The notes beneath the pieces are model-generated. The model was not told the origin of the DNA. It saw nothing but the letters and a program-made list of their open reading frames with translations, and searched no databases. Shown piece by piece: positions 35,254 through 43,954 of a stretch of 64,000 nucleotides of DNA. The position numbers were made by a program, and so were the translations under genes. The stretch's first letter is position 1, and the number at the start of each line of letters is the position of its first letter. This DNA comes from Streptomyces sp. NRRL B-1140. GTDB taxonomy: Bacteria > Actinomycetota > Actinomycetes > Streptomycetales > Streptomycetaceae. Location: contig NZ_LGEA01000089.1 of the NCBI RefSeq assembly GCF_001280065.1, positions 62,001 through 126,000 on the forward strand, in the 5' to 3' direction.

Positions 35254-36483
35254 CTATTGCGTACTACTGGTATTCGTTGCATCGACCGGTTCCGGCGAGG
35301 GCGCGTCAGGTGAGGCCAGGACACGGTCGGGAAGGCGGAGCGCCATGACGACAGGGGCGACGAATACGAGCAGCAGCGCGTAGAAGGCGGCCCGCAGACC
35401 GCTCGAATCGGCCAACCACCCGAACGCGGGGGAGCACAGGCCGCCCGCCGCCATGGCCATACCGAGCGTCAGGCCGCTGGCCGTGCCCGGGCGGTTGGGC
35501 AGGTAGTCCTGCCCCAGGGTCACCTGAGCGGCGAAGGGCAGGAACATGGCCGCGCCGAACAACGTGGCGCTGGCCACGAGGACGGGGAACGCCGGGGCCC
35601 AGGCGATGCCCAGCAGTGCTGGAAGTGCCACCAGGTAGCCGATCCGCACCGAGGTCATCCTGCCGTACCTGTCACCCACCCAGCCGCCCAGCAAGGTACC
35701 CACGGCACCGGCTGCGGTGTAGCTGGTGAGTGTGGCGGCGCCCGCCGCCGTGGATTGGCCCAGATCGCGCTGCGCGTGCAGGGACACCAGGGAGGTGACC
35801 GTGACGAAGGGGATGGACCACCCGACGATGACGGCCACCAGACGGCCGAAGGCGCGCCAGTCGTCGGTTTGCCGCGCGGGGTCCGCTGCAGGCTTCGTCG
35901 ATGCGGCGGTCACCGAGGGAGCCGCCTTCGTGTAGCCCCGGCGCCGCATCCACGGACCCTTGAGGGCCCACAGGATCGCCATGATGAGGGCGGGGGCGGC
36001 CAGCAGGTAGCTGCCGTCGAATCCCACCGACCCGATCACGAGGGTGACGAGCGACGGCGCTACGGCGCCGCCGACCGTACCGCCGACGGAGAACACGCTC
36101 ATGGCTTTCTGGGAGGAGCCGCCGGCGGCGCGGGCCTGGCTTGTCGCGGGCGGGTGGTACGCCGCGATACCGATCCCCGCAAGGGCGACGCACAGCCAGG
36201 TGACCATGTAGTTTCCGGCCAGTCCGGCCATGACCACACCCAGGGCGGCGGTGGTGAACCCCGCCGGAACGAGCCAGGGGCGGGACTTGCGGTCGGAGAT
36301 CACGCCGAACAGCGGCTGGAACAGGCTCGAGACGCCGCTCGCCGCGAACGCCAGGCCGGAGACAGCGGCGTAGCTGTAGTGACGCTCGGACATCAGGAAC
36401 GGCAGCATCGCGGGGATCGCGCCCTGGTACAGGTCGTTGACCGTGTGTGTGCCGGTCAGGAAGCCGAGTTGTCCTTTTTTCAT
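35254..36483 (-). CDS. MFS transporter, probable exporter of the cluster
   Basis: This 409-residue protein has about 12 TM helices in two six-helix halves joined by a central polar loop (about 180-210). It begins MKKGQLGFLTGTHTVNDLYQ, the NDxYQG opening typical of the fosmidomycin-resistance/Fsr-like MFS group. The loop between helices two and three has GVISDRKSRPW, the MFS motif A. Located at the head of the leftward genes and opposite the aminoacyl-carrier ligase gene, it probably exports the product. Its promoter contains the motif shared with the gntR promoter. Confidence 0.85.
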   Translation of the reverse strand: MKKGQLGFLTGTHTVNDLYQGAIPAMLPFLMSERHYSYAAVSGLAFAASGVSSLFQPLFGVISDRKSRPWLVPAGFTTAALGVVMAGLAGNYMVTWLCVALAGIGIAAYHPPATSQARAAGGSSQKAMSVFSVGGTVGGAVAPSLVTLVIGSVGFDGSYLLAAPALIMAILWALKGPWMRRRGYTKAAPSVTAASTKPAADPARQTDDWRAFGRLVAVIVGWSIPFVTVTSLVSLHAQRDLGQSTAAGAATLTSYTAAGAVGTLLGGWVGDRYGRMTSVRIGYLVALPALLGIAWAPAFPVLVASATLFGAAMFLPFAAQVTLGQDYLPNRPGTASGLTLGMAMAAGGLCSPAFGWLADSSGLRAAFYALLLVFVAPVVMALRLPDRVLASPDAPSPEPVDATNTSSTQ

Positions 36484-36527
36484 CGAAACGTCTGTCCCGT
36501 TCGCTGTAGTGCGCTGCAGGACCCCTC

Positions 36528-36555
36528 AGGTACTCAGGTCCTCTGAGGTGTACCT
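36528..36555. promoter_or_regulatory. Operator-like dyad between the exporter and ligase genes
   Basis: AGGTAC (36528-36533) and GTACCT (36550-36555) flank CTCAGGTCCTCTGAG, itself a dyad. The core 36532-36547 matches 13 of 16 bases of 40407-40422 in the leuA/gntR intergenic region. Confidence 0.55.
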
Positions 36556-36748
36556 TAGCGACTGCGGCGGAGCACGGAAAGCCCACTCCAGCAAGGGCGT
36601 TGACCACGGCGTACGCGCCACACGCCGTTCGCCCCCCCGCTGCCCGCCGCCCGCCGGAAAGGGCGCGGCCCGCCCTCGGGGCATGTCGCCACGGCGCTGC
36701 CCCGACGGGGTTCTCTGCCGATGAGGCACTCACGCGAAGGAGCTTCCG

Positions 36749-37606
36749 ATGAGCGTAAAGACCGGTGTCCGCGTGTCCGAAGGACTCGTTGCACTGGAGG
36801 AGGAGCCGACACGGCTCGCCGAGACGCTGGACCGCGTCTGCACGCGGTGGGCCGAGGAGTCGGGCGCTGTCGCACTGACCGTGCCCCCACTGTTGCCGGT
36901 CACCGACCTCGCGGTGCTCGACGTCTACCGCAACTTTCCCCAACTCGCGCTCGTGTCATCGTCCCTGGACGTCGCCACGGCAGGCGCGGAACCGATCGCA
37001 CAGGAGGCCGTCCTCGGTGAGTTCCGTCCCGATTCGCTGCGCGCGGCAGGCCTCGCACTTCCCTCCAGTGCCTGCTACGGCGTGTACCTCCACCACCGGA
37101 ACCGGCAGGTGCCGCACGAGGGAGCACTGGTGACCCTGGTGGGACAGTGCTTCCGCAACGAGGACCACTTCGACGGGCTGCGCCGCCTCAAGGCGTTCCG
37201 GATGCGGGAGGTCGTGGCCCTGGGACCCCCGGAGCACGTCACGGCGCACCTCGATCGGTCGGCTCGCTTCCTGGACGCTCTGGCCGGTGAGATCGGTCTG
37301 CCGCTGGAACGCCGAGCGGCCTCCGACCCCTTCTACGACCGGTCGGGAGAGCGTGCCACCTTCCAGCAGATCGTTCCGGTCAAGCACGAGTACGTCTATC
37401 AGGGCCTGGCGATCGCCTCGGTGAACACCCATCACACCTTCTTCGGCGAGCGGTGCTCCATATCGCTGCCCGGCGGCGGCCCGGTCTCCACGAGCTGCGT
37501 CGGATTCGGCATCGAGCGGTGGCTCCACGCCCTGGCGGTTCACTTCGACGGGGACTGGGATCAGGCCCAAGGCGCCGTCGAGAAGGCCGGGAAGGCATTG
37601 GGCTGA
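36749..37606 (+). CDS. Amino acid:[carrier protein] ligase-like protein (SerRS-type fold)
   Basis: This 285-residue protein resembles a class II seryl-tRNA synthetase core without the N-terminal tRNA-binding arm. Motif 2 is GQCFRNEDHF and motif 3 is CVGFGIERWL. Cys in SSACYGVY, Glu in the FRNED region and Cys in STSCVGFG match the Cys-Glu-Cys zinc set of the aminoacyl:carrier-protein ligases first described in Bradyrhizobium. These activate small amino acids and load a carrier protein instead of tRNA. ATG 36749 has GGAG upstream. It is divergent from the exporter. With the adenylation domain it gives the cluster two possible loading enzymes. Confidence 0.8.
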   Translation: MSVKTGVRVSEGLVALEEEPTRLAETLDRVCTRWAEESGAVALTVPPLLPVTDLAVLDVYRNFPQLALVSSSLDVATAGAEPIAQEAVLGEFRPDSLRAAGLALPSSACYGVYLHHRNRQVPHEGALVTLVGQCFRNEDHFDGLRRLKAFRMREVVALGPPEHVTAHLDRSARFLDALAGEIGLPLERRAASDPFYDRSGERATFQQIVPVKHEYVYQGLAIASVNTHHTFFGERCSISLPGGGPVSTSCVGFGIERWLHALAVHFDGDWDQAQGAVEKAGKALG

Positions 37607-37612
37607 GGCCTG

Positions 37613-37651
37613 GTCGCGGTGGTACCGCCGACGGGGCGGTACCACCGCGAC
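37613..37651. terminator. Bidirectional terminator
   Basis: GTCGCGGTGGTACCGCC (37613-37629) pairs perfectly with 37635-37651 around a five-base loop. It separates the convergent ligase and ABC ATPase genes. Confidence 0.88.
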
Positions 37652-37658
37652 ACCCTCC

Positions 37659-38468
37659 TCAGCCGGAGTGTGCTCTGACCGGACGGTCGGCTCGTACGCT
37701 CCAGCGTCCGTCGACGCGGGTGAGGCGGATGGGGTGGTCGAAGCACTTGCTGACCTGGTCGCTGGTCAGGACCTCGTCGGCGGGGCCGGAGGCCAGACAG
37801 CGCCCGTCACGCAGCAGCATCACGTGGCTCGTCCCCGGGGGCAGCTCCTCCAGATGGTGAGTGACCAGGACCGACGCGAGATCCCTGTAGGTGTGCTGCA
37901 GTGTGTCCATCCGCTCGATGAGCTGTTCGCGGCCGGCGACGTCCAGACCGGTCGCGGGCTCGTCGAGCAGCAGGAGCTCCGGACTGGGCATGAGCGCCCG
38001 GGCGATGAGCGCACGGCCTCGTTCCCCCTGGGACAGGGTCGGCCATCGCGCCTCGTGGCGATCGCCGAGGCCGAGCAGATCGATGAGGCGGTCCGCCGTC
38101 GCGACCTGGTCGGGTGCCGGGCTCCAGCGCGGCACGCGCTCGATGGTGTTGGTCAGCCCGGTCAGGACGACGTCCCGGACCTTGAGGGGCGAGCGCAGAT
38201 CGTGCCGCGGGTTGACGTGGCCGACGTGGGAACGCAGTTGGCGCATGTCGACCCTTCCCAGCCGGTGCCCCAGTACCTCGACCGTGCCGCGGGTGGGGTG
38301 CGCGAGCGCTCCGAGGAGACCGAGCAGTGTGCTCTTGCCCGCCCCGTTGGCACCGAGCAACGCCCAGTGCTCCCCGGCTCGTACGGTCAGTGACACGTTC
38401 TCCAGGATCCGGTTGCCGTCGCGGACGACGTCCACGTCCTCGACGCGGAGCACCGGGCCCGCGTTCAC
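37659..38468 (-). CDS. ABC transporter ATP-binding protein
   Basis: This 269-residue nucleotide-binding protein has Walker [10 protein letters not shown], signature LSQGERGRA, Walker [13 protein letters not shown] and the switch His in LVTHHLEEL. There is no TM segment, and no permease gene is next to it. Its GTG 38468 overlaps the leuA stop (GTGA), so it is coupled to leuA and comes under the same leucine attenuator. Single-cassette proteins without a permease can act with a distant partner or as a soluble factor. A link to self-protection is possible but unsupported. Confidence 0.88.
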   Translation of the reverse strand: MNAGPVLRVEDVDVVRDGNRILENVSLTVRAGEHWALLGANGAGKSTLLGLLGALAHPTRGTVEVLGHRLGRVDMRQLRSHVGHVNPRHDLRSPLKVRDVVLTGLTNTIERVPRWSPAPDQVATADRLIDLLGLGDRHEARWPTLSQGERGRALIARALMPSPELLLLDEPATGLDVAGREQLIERMDTLQHTYRDLASVLVTHHLEELPPGTSHVMLLRDGRCLASGPADEVLTSDQVSKCFDHPIRLTRVDGRWSVRADRPVRAHSG

Positions 38469-40264
38469 GAGGAGGCCCGTCCGGAGCGGTTGACGGCGGC
38501 CATCACGGCGTGGACCGAGGCGGTCAGCACGGAGGTGTCCCAGCCCGCCCCCCAGCACGTGACGCCGTCCACGCGGCACTCCGCGTAGGCGACCGCGGGG
38601 CTGCCCGGCCCCGTGGTGGTGGAGTGTTCGGTGTAGCCGAGGATGTCGACGGTGATCCCGACGGTGCGCAGGGCGTCGGCGAGGGCGGACAGCGGTCCGT
38701 TGCCGGTGCCCTGGCAGGGGTGTTCCTGCCCGTCGGCGCGCAGCGTGCAGGTGAATCGGTGCTCGCCGGGCACCGGTTCCGTGGTCTGCCAGGCGGCCAG
38801 GGCGACCGGTCCGTCCAGGGCCGGGTTGATGTAGGTGGTGCGGAAGAGCTCCCACAGCTCCTTGTGGGACAGCTCCTGACCGGTGGCATCGGTGACGTGC
38901 TGCACCGCACGGGAGAAGTCCGGGCGCATCGCGCGGGGCAGGTCCAGGCCGTGGTGGGTGTGGAGGAGGTGGGCGATGCCTCCCTTGCCGGACTGGGAGT
39001 TGATGCGGATGACTTCCTCGTACGTGCGGCCGATGTCGCTGGGGTCGATGGGCAGATACGGCACCGCCCACGGAGCCTCTCCGGCGGGGACGCCCTGCTC
39101 GGCGGCCTGCTTGGCATGGTGCGCCATGCCCTTGGCGATGGCGTCCTGGTGGGTGCCGGAGAAGGCCGTGTGCACGAGGTCGCCGCCGTAGGGATGGCGC
39201 GGGTGGACCGGCAGCCGGTTGCAGTGCTCCACCACCTCGCGCACCGCGTCGATGTCGGAGAAGTCGATCATGGGGTTCACGCCCTGCGCGTACAGGTTGA
39301 GGGCCAGGGTCACCAGGTCGACGTTGCCCGTGCGCTCGCCGTTGCCGAACAGACAGCCCTCGACACGCTGGGCCCCTGCCAGGACGGCGAGTTCGGCACA
39401 GGCGACGCCGGTGCCGCGGTCGTTGTGCGGATGGACCGAGAGGATCACGGACTCACGGCGCGCCAGGTGACGGTGCATGTACTCGATCTGGTCCGCGTAC
39501 ACGTTGGGAGTGGCGATCTCCACCGTCGCGGGCAGGTTGTGGACGACCGGCCGGTCCGGGCTCGCCTCCCACAGCTCGGTCAGGCTGTTGCACACCTCCA
39601 GGACGAAGTCCGGCTCCGTGAGGTTGAAGACCTCGGGTGAGAACTCGAACCGGATGTCGGCACCCGGCCGCCCCTCGGCACGGCGCAACAGGTACGTGGC
39701 GGCGTCCAGGATGAGGTCGTGGACTTCGGCGCGGGAGCGGTCGAGGACGACGTCCCGCCAGGTGGGCGCTGTCGCGGTGTAGAGGTGCACGAGCGTGCGG
39801 GGGAGCCCTTCGACGGAGGCGATGGTCCGGTCGATCAGATCCCGGCGGGCCGCGGTGAACACGGAGACGGTCACGTCGTCGGGCACGGTGCCGCTGTCGG
39901 CCAGGTGCCGTACGAAGTCGAAATCGGTCTGGCTGGCGGAGGGGTAACCTACCTCGATCTCCTTGAACCCCATGGTGACCAGGAGATCGAACATCCGGCG
40001 CTTGCGCTCGGTGTCCATCGGCTCGGCCAGCGCCTGGTTCCCGTCACGCAGGTCGACCGGCACCCACAGCGGGGCTTGCTCGATCCGGCGCGACGGCCAG
40101 GACCGGTCGGTCAGCGGCAGGGCGACTCGCTGCTCCGCGGGCCGGTAGCGGTGATGGGGCATCGCGCTCGGACGCTGCGGGTTCCAGCGCGGAGCATCCA
40201 CCGGGACGTCCCCGGAGGGTGTGCGCAGGGTGGGGAACACCGTGTTCTGGAAGGAGGAAGCCAT
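38465..40264 (-). CDS. leuA: 2-isopropylmalate synthase paralogue
   Basis: This 599-residue enzyme should condense acetyl-CoA with 2-oxoisovalerate, the first step to leucine. The catalytic loop is [11 protein letters not shown], the metal site is [11 protein letters not shown], and [13 protein letters not shown] follows. The C-terminal regulatory (LeuA dimer) domain is complete, ending in [13 protein letters not shown]. The sequence departs noticeably from the housekeeping streptomycete LeuA as I remember it, so I read it as a cluster paralogue. It could supply a leucine-type or extended precursor, or compensate if the product blocks leucine formation. A leucine-rich leader and terminator precede it. 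Confidence 0.88.
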   Translation of the reverse strand: MASSFQNTVFPTLRTPSGDVPVDAPRWNPQRPSAMPHHRYRPAEQRVALPLTDRSWPSRRIEQAPLWVPVDLRDGNQALAEPMDTERKRRMFDLLVTMGFKEIEVGYPSASQTDFDFVRHLADSGTVPDDVTVSVFTAARRDLIDRTIASVEGLPRTLVHLYTATAPTWRDVVLDRSRAEVHDLILDAATYLLRRAEGRPGADIRFEFSPEVFNLTEPDFVLEVCNSLTELWEASPDRPVVHNLPATVEIATPNVYADQIEYMHRHLARRESVILSVHPHNDRGTGVACAELAVLAGAQRVEGCLFGNGERTGNVDLVTLALNLYAQGVNPMIDFSDIDAVREVVEHCNRLPVHPRHPYGGDLVHTAFSGTHQDAIAKGMAHHAKQAAEQGVPAGEAPWAVPYLPIDPSDIGRTYEEVIRINSQSGKGGIAHLLHTHHGLDLPRAMRPDFSRAVQHVTDATGQELSHKELWELFRTTYINPALDGPVALAAWQTTEPVPGEHRFTCTLRADGQEHPCQGTGNGPLSALADALRTVGITVDILGYTEHSTTTGPGSPAVAYAECRVDGVTCWGAGWDTSVLTASVHAVMAAVNRSGRASS

Positions 40265-40310
40265 GGTGCAGAACTTCTTTCAGTCGGCCATCCGAAATGA
40301 CCGGCGCAGC

Positions 40311-40335
40311 CCGGCACCCCGCTGCGGGGTGCCGG
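40311..40335 (-). terminator. leuA attenuator hairpin
   Basis: CCGGCACCCCG (40311-40321) and CGGGGTGCCGG (40325-40335) pair perfectly around CTG, 47 bases before leuA. There is no U tract, common in this genus. Bases 40319-40329 can instead pair over 11 bp with 40346-40356 inside the leader peptide gene, forming an antiterminator. Confidence 0.75.
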
Positions 40336-40340
40336 TCATG

Positions 40341-40388
40341 TCAGGCCCCGCAGCGGCAGCCGAGGAGAAGGAGCTCGTGCAGCAGCAT
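40341..40388 (-). CDS. Leucine-rich leader peptide of leuA
   Basis: The 15-codon peptide MLLHELLLLGCRCGA has six Leu codons and ends at TGA 40341, six bases before the attenuator hairpin. Stalling at the Leu run would leave 40346-40356 free to form the alternative helix that breaks the terminator. This is classical leucine attenuation. A reasonable ribosome site is not obvious upstream, but the Leu content and the matching alternative helix are strong evidence. Confidence 0.75.
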   Translation of the reverse strand: MLLHELLLLGCRCGA

Positions 40389-40406
40389 GGGGGTACAGTA
40401 ACGACA

Positions 40407-40422
40407 ACTCAGCTCCTCAGAC
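40407..40422. promoter_or_regulatory. Operator-like motif between leuA and gntR
   Basis: ACTCAGCTCCTCAGAC matches ACTCAGGTCCTCTGAG (36532-36547) at 13 of 16 positions. It lies 32 bases before the GntR start, where a self-regulating repressor would bind. Confidence 0.5.
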
Positions 40423-40453
40423 AACCCGAGAGGTGTGGAAAGGTGAACCGCAC

Positions 40454-41143
40454 ATGTCACTAGGTGCCTTGCGACCGTCCCCCCTGGTCGAGCAGGCCAC
40501 TCAGCACCTGCGCGAGCAGATCACCGGCGGTGAGTGGGCCGTGGGGGCGAAGCTCCCCGGCGAGACCGCCCTCGCCAAGACCCTCGGCGTGGGGCGCTCC
40601 ACCGTCCGCGAGGCGCTCCGCGCGCTGGCAGGCGCCGGGCTGGTGCAGGCGCGCCAGGGATCCGGTGTCTTCGTCATCGCGACCAAGCCCAAGGAGGACT
40701 GGTCCACCCAGCTCCGCCAGGCGGTCATCACCGATGTCTACGAAGTCCGGATGCTCATCGAGGTGGAAGCGGCGCAGCTGGCCGCGCAGCGCCGCACCGA
40801 AGAAGACGTCGTCGCACTCCAAGAGGCTCTGATCAGGCGCCGCGACGCCGCGAACGCCGGCAACGCCGCGTTCGTCGAGGCCGACATCGCCCTGCACGAG
40901 GCCGTGGTCGCCGCGGCCCACAACCCGGTGCTCACCGGCTTGTTCACCGAGTTCGTCCCCGTGCTGCAACGACGGCTGCTCGATCTGGTCGAACTGCTCA
41001 GCCTCCGCTCCGACGATCCGAACCATGGCGACGAGGGGCACGCCGTACTGGTGAACGCCGTTGCGCGGGGAGACGCCGAAGCGGCCGGACGTGCGCTGAA
41101 GGACGAGCTGAAGCAGACACTCGCACTGCTCCACTCCCTCTGA
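40454..41143 (+). CDS. GntR-family regulator (FadR/FCD type)
   Basis: This 229-residue regulator has an N-terminal winged helix (LREQITGGEWAVGAKLPGE, then LGVGRSTVREALRALAGAGL, and the wing RQGSGVFV) and a C-terminal all-helical FCD domain with the metal-type pattern VRMLIEVEAAQLA ... DIALHEAVVAAAHNPVL. Start ATG 40454 has GGAAAGGTG upstream. It is divergent from leuA and 32 bases ahead of the type II thioesterase. It is the only regulator inside the cluster, so it probably controls it through the shared 16-bp motif. Confidence 0.88.
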   Translation: MSLGALRPSPLVEQATQHLREQITGGEWAVGAKLPGETALAKTLGVGRSTVREALRALAGAGLVQARQGSGVFVIATKPKEDWSTQLRQAVITDVYEVRMLIEVEAAQLAAQRRTEEDVVALQEALIRRRDAANAGNAAFVEADIALHEAVVAAAHNPVLTGLFTEFVPVLQRRLLDLVELLSLRSDDPNHGDEGHAVLVNAVARGDAEAAGRALKDELKQTLALLHSL

Positions 41144-41175
41144 CCACGTCGGTTCTCCCGGAGAAGGCGGTAGCC

Positions 41176-41961
41176 ATGCTCGATGCCGGCCCGTGGATAC
41201 GGTGCTTCCCCGCCGTCGCACCGCCCGCTACACCGTGGACCGTCCTCTTCTTCCCGCACTCGGGAGGCTCCGCCGGTTCGTACCAGCACCTCGCGGCGCG
41301 GGTGACCGGCATGGCCCGGGCGGCGTGCGTCCTGTACCCGGGCCGGGCGGAGCGCCGGCAGGAGCCCCTCTTCACCGATGTCCACGTTCTCGCGGATCAG
41401 ATCGCCGAAGCGCTCACCGAGGTGCGCGGGGACGGACCGATGATCTTCTTCGGTCACAGCCTGGGGGCGGCGGTGGCGTACGAGGTCGTCCGGCGTATGC
41501 CCAACCAGCGGCGGATCGTCCTCGTGGCCTCCGGCCACCCCGCCCCCTCCTGTATCAGGCTGCCCGCCCTGGACTTCGCGGGTGACGGCCCGAAGGACCC
41601 CGATGAGCCGGTCGTCGAACTGATCAGGTCACTGGGTGGCGTCGACGCCGAAGTTCTGGACCATCCGGTGCTGCGCGCCATGTTCCTGCCCGTCATACGC
41701 AGTGACCTCATGGCGCACAGCCGCTACGTCCCCGGTGCCGACTCGGCCGTCAGCTGCCCGGTCATCGCACTGATGGGAGCCGCGGACCCCTTCACCACCG
41801 CTCCCGCCGTACGGGCGTGGCGGCGGCACACCTCCTCGACGCTGCGCGTGCACACGCTTCCCGGAGGTCATTTCTTCACCGATGAGAACGCCGGGGACGT
41901 GGTGGACATCCTGCGCGAAGTCCTTCTCCCGACGGGTGCGAAGCCGTGCGGGCCGCCCTGA
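41176..41961 (+). CDS. Type II thioesterase
   Basis: This 261-residue alpha/beta hydrolase removes misloaded or finished acyl groups from carrier proteins. The motif FFPHSGGSAGSY is near the start (about 20-31), the nucleophile elbow is FFGHSLGAAVAYE, and the late GADP and GGHFF segments supply Asp and His. It follows the gntR gene in the same direction. As the cluster has only a stand-alone carrier protein, this enzyme may release the finished amino acid rather than only proofread. It ends 10 bases before the convergent AraC gene, the apparent cluster border. Confidence 0.85.
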   Translation: MLDAGPWIRCFPAVAPPATPWTVLFFPHSGGSAGSYQHLAARVTGMARAACVLYPGRAERRQEPLFTDVHVLADQIAEALTEVRGDGPMIFFGHSLGAAVAYEVVRRMPNQRRIVLVASGHPAPSCIRLPALDFAGDGPKDPDEPVVELIRSLGGVDAEVLDHPVLRAMFLPVIRSDLMAHSRYVPGADSAVSCPVIALMGAADPFTTAPAVRAWRRHTSSTLRVHTLPGGHFFTDENAGDVVDILREVLLPTGAKPCGPP

Positions 41962-41971
41962 CGACCTGCGC

Positions 41972-42853
41972 TCAGTGACTCACCTCCCGCTCCACCGGAA
42001 GCCACAGCTCCGCGTCCGCCTCCCCGCCGTCCGGTGACAGGCGGGTGCGCAGGATCTCCGGGCCGGGGCGGGTGCGGTAGGGGTTGGACGGGAACCACTC
42101 GGTGTACACGTCGTGCCAGAGGCGCTGGATCGCCTCGGGGGCCGGGCCCGACGTGGTGAAGACCGCCCAGGTGCCCGGCGGGACCGGGAGGACGGTGGTG
42201 CCCTCGGGTGCCGGAGCCGGAGCCGCCTCCGAGGTGATCACGGCGTGGTAGTAGTCCAGTTCCGTGCCCTCCGCGCGGCTCGGATCCAGGTCGTCGCAGA
42301 CCGCGACGAGGCCCTGCGGCTCCTGGTCGGAGCGTTTCTGCAGGACGTCCAGGGCCGGCTTGTCGAGGCTGCGGACGAAGTCGATGATCGCCTGGTTCGG
42401 GCCGGAGTGGATCAGGGGGATCCGGGTCTTGAAGCCTGTGACGGTGAAGGCCGGGCGGTCCACGACGCGGTAGTGCATGCTGCTGCTCCCTTCGACGGTG
42501 AGGCGGAAGGTCAACCGGGGCTGGGAGACGAGCGCCGCGCCGGTGCGCCGGGCCTCGCCCGGGCCCACGCCGTGCATCGCGCGGAACGCCCGCGCGAACG
42601 CCTCGCCGGAGCCGTAGCCGTAGCGGACCGCGATCTCCAGGAGCGTCGCGTCCCCCGCCAGCACCTCAGCGCCCGCGACCGTCAGCCGACGGCGGCGGAT
42701 GTACTCCGACAGCGGCATGCCGGCCAGGGCCGAGAACATGCGGCGCAGGTGGTACTCCGAGGTGCACGCCGTACGCGCCAGTTCCGCCGCGTCGACGGTG
42801 TGTCCGAGGTCCCGTTCGATCCGGTCCATCGCCCGGTTGAGCCGGTCCAGCAC
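41972..42853 (-). CDS. AraC-family regulator with GyrI-like effector domain
   Basis: This 293-residue protein is like E. coli Rob/SoxS fused to an effector domain. Residues about 5-105 hold two helix-turn-helix units (AELARTACTSEYHLRRMFSAL and LEIAVRYGYGSGEAFARAFR). Residues about 125-290 are a GyrI/BmrR-type small-molecule-binding domain (YRVVDRPAFTVTGF ... LPVPPGTWAVFTTSGP ... LWLPVE). It is convergent with the thioesterase gene and has no obvious operon partner. It probably responds to a hydrophobic or drug-like ligand. Confidence 0.85.
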   Translation of the reverse strand: MLDRLNRAMDRIERDLGHTVDAAELARTACTSEYHLRRMFSALAGMPLSEYIRRRRLTVAGAEVLAGDATLLEIAVRYGYGSGEAFARAFRAMHGVGPGEARRTGAALVSQPRLTFRLTVEGSSSMHYRVVDRPAFTVTGFKTRIPLIHSGPNQAIIDFVRSLDKPALDVLQKRSDQEPQGLVAVCDDLDPSRAEGTELDYYHAVITSEAAPAPAPEGTTVLPVPPGTWAVFTTSGPAPEAIQRLWHDVYTEWFPSNPYRTRPGPEILRTRLSPDGGEADAELWLPVEREVSH

Positions 42854-43060
42854 GTCCGGTCTCCTTCCTTTCGTGCCCTCACGCTAGGCAGTGCGTGCCC
42901 TGCCGCACCCGACATCCTGTGCCCGTTCCGGTCGGGTCCCGCCCCGCGCCGAACGGCGTAGGCACACCACCGTCCGGCAGGCGTCCGCAAGACGTCCCTA
43001 CCGTGAACGGCTAGCATCGCCCGTCGATCAGTCAGCTGCCGACCGGTACGAGGTGAGGAC

Positions 43061-43954
43061 ATGGGGGCGCCCAGGATCGCCGTCGCCGTGGTGACGATGG
43101 GCAATCGACCCGACGAGGTCGACGCCCTGCTGGAGTCCGTGGCCAAACAGGACGTGCCGCCCGAGCGGATCGTCGTCGTCGGCAACGGCTGCCCGCTGCC
43201 CGATTTCGCCGGCAGGCTGTCGCTGCCCGGCGAGGTCACCACCGTCGAGCTCGACGAGAACGTCGGCTGCCCGGGCGGGCGCAACGCCGCCCTGGAGCGG
43301 CTGCGGGAGTTCGGCGACATCGACGTCGTGGTGGATCTGGACGACGACGGACTGCTCGTCGACCCCGACGTGCTGCGTCGCGTGCGGGACCTCTTCGCCG
43401 CCGACGAGCGGCTCGGCATCGTCGGCTTCCGCATCGCCGACGAGCTCGGCGAGACGCAGCAGCGGCACGTGCCCCGCCTCGGCAACTCCGACCCCCGCCG
43501 CGGTGGTTACGTCACCGGCTTCCTCGGCGGCGGACACGGGCTGCGGATGACGATGCTCGACGAGGTCGGCGACTGGCCCGCCGAGTTCTTCTTCGCGCAC
43601 GAGGAGACCGATCTCGCGTGGCGGGCGGTGGATGCCGGATGGCGGATCCTGTACGCGCCCGAGCTGCTGCTCCGGCACCCCAGGACCTCGCCCGCACGGC
43701 ACGCCATCTACTACCGGGTGAATGCCCGCAACCGGGTCTGGCTGGCCCGGCGCCGGCTGCCGCTCGCGCTCGTGCCCGTCCATCTGGGCGTGTGGGTGCT
43801 GCTCACCCTCGCCCGCACCCGGTCGGGCGCCGGGCTGCGCGCGTGGTTCGGCGGATTCGTGGAGGGCGTACGGGAGCCGGCGGGGGAGCGGCGGCCCATG
43901 CGGTGGCGGACGGTGTGGCGGCTGACCCGGCTGGGACGTCCGCCTGTCATCTGA
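43061..43954 (+). CDS. Family 2 glycosyltransferase
   Basis: This 297-residue GT2 enzyme begins with a nucleotide-sugar fold (RIAVAVVTMGNRPDEVDALL). It has the DxD-type metal motif VVDLDDDGLLV at about 87-97, GYVTGFLGGGHGLRM in the middle, and the catalytic EETDLAWRAVDAGW. The C-terminus has one hydrophobic segment (LPLALVPVHLGVWVLLTLA) that may anchor it to the membrane. It is similar to rhamnosyltransferase-type enzymes of cell-surface polymers. Donor and acceptor are unknown. Confidence 0.85.
   Translation: MGAPRIAVAVVTMGNRPDEVDALLESVAKQDVPPERIVVVGNGCPLPDFAGRLSLPGEVTTVELDENVGCPGGRNAALERLREFGDIDVVVDLDDDGLLVDPDVLRRVRDLFAADERLGIVGFRIADELGETQQRHVPRLGNSDPRRGGYVTGFLGGGHGLRMTMLDEVGDWPAEFFFAHEETDLAWRAVDAGWRILYAPELLLRHPRTSPARHAIYYRVNARNRVWLARRRLPLALVPVHLGVWVLLTLARTRSGAGLRAWFGGFVEGVREPAGERRPMRWRTVWRLTRLGRPPVI

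Noticed and set aside
38327..39640. Plus-strand open frame opposite leuA
   Set aside because: The minus strand has all LeuA catalytic motifs, and the plus-strand product has no family features.
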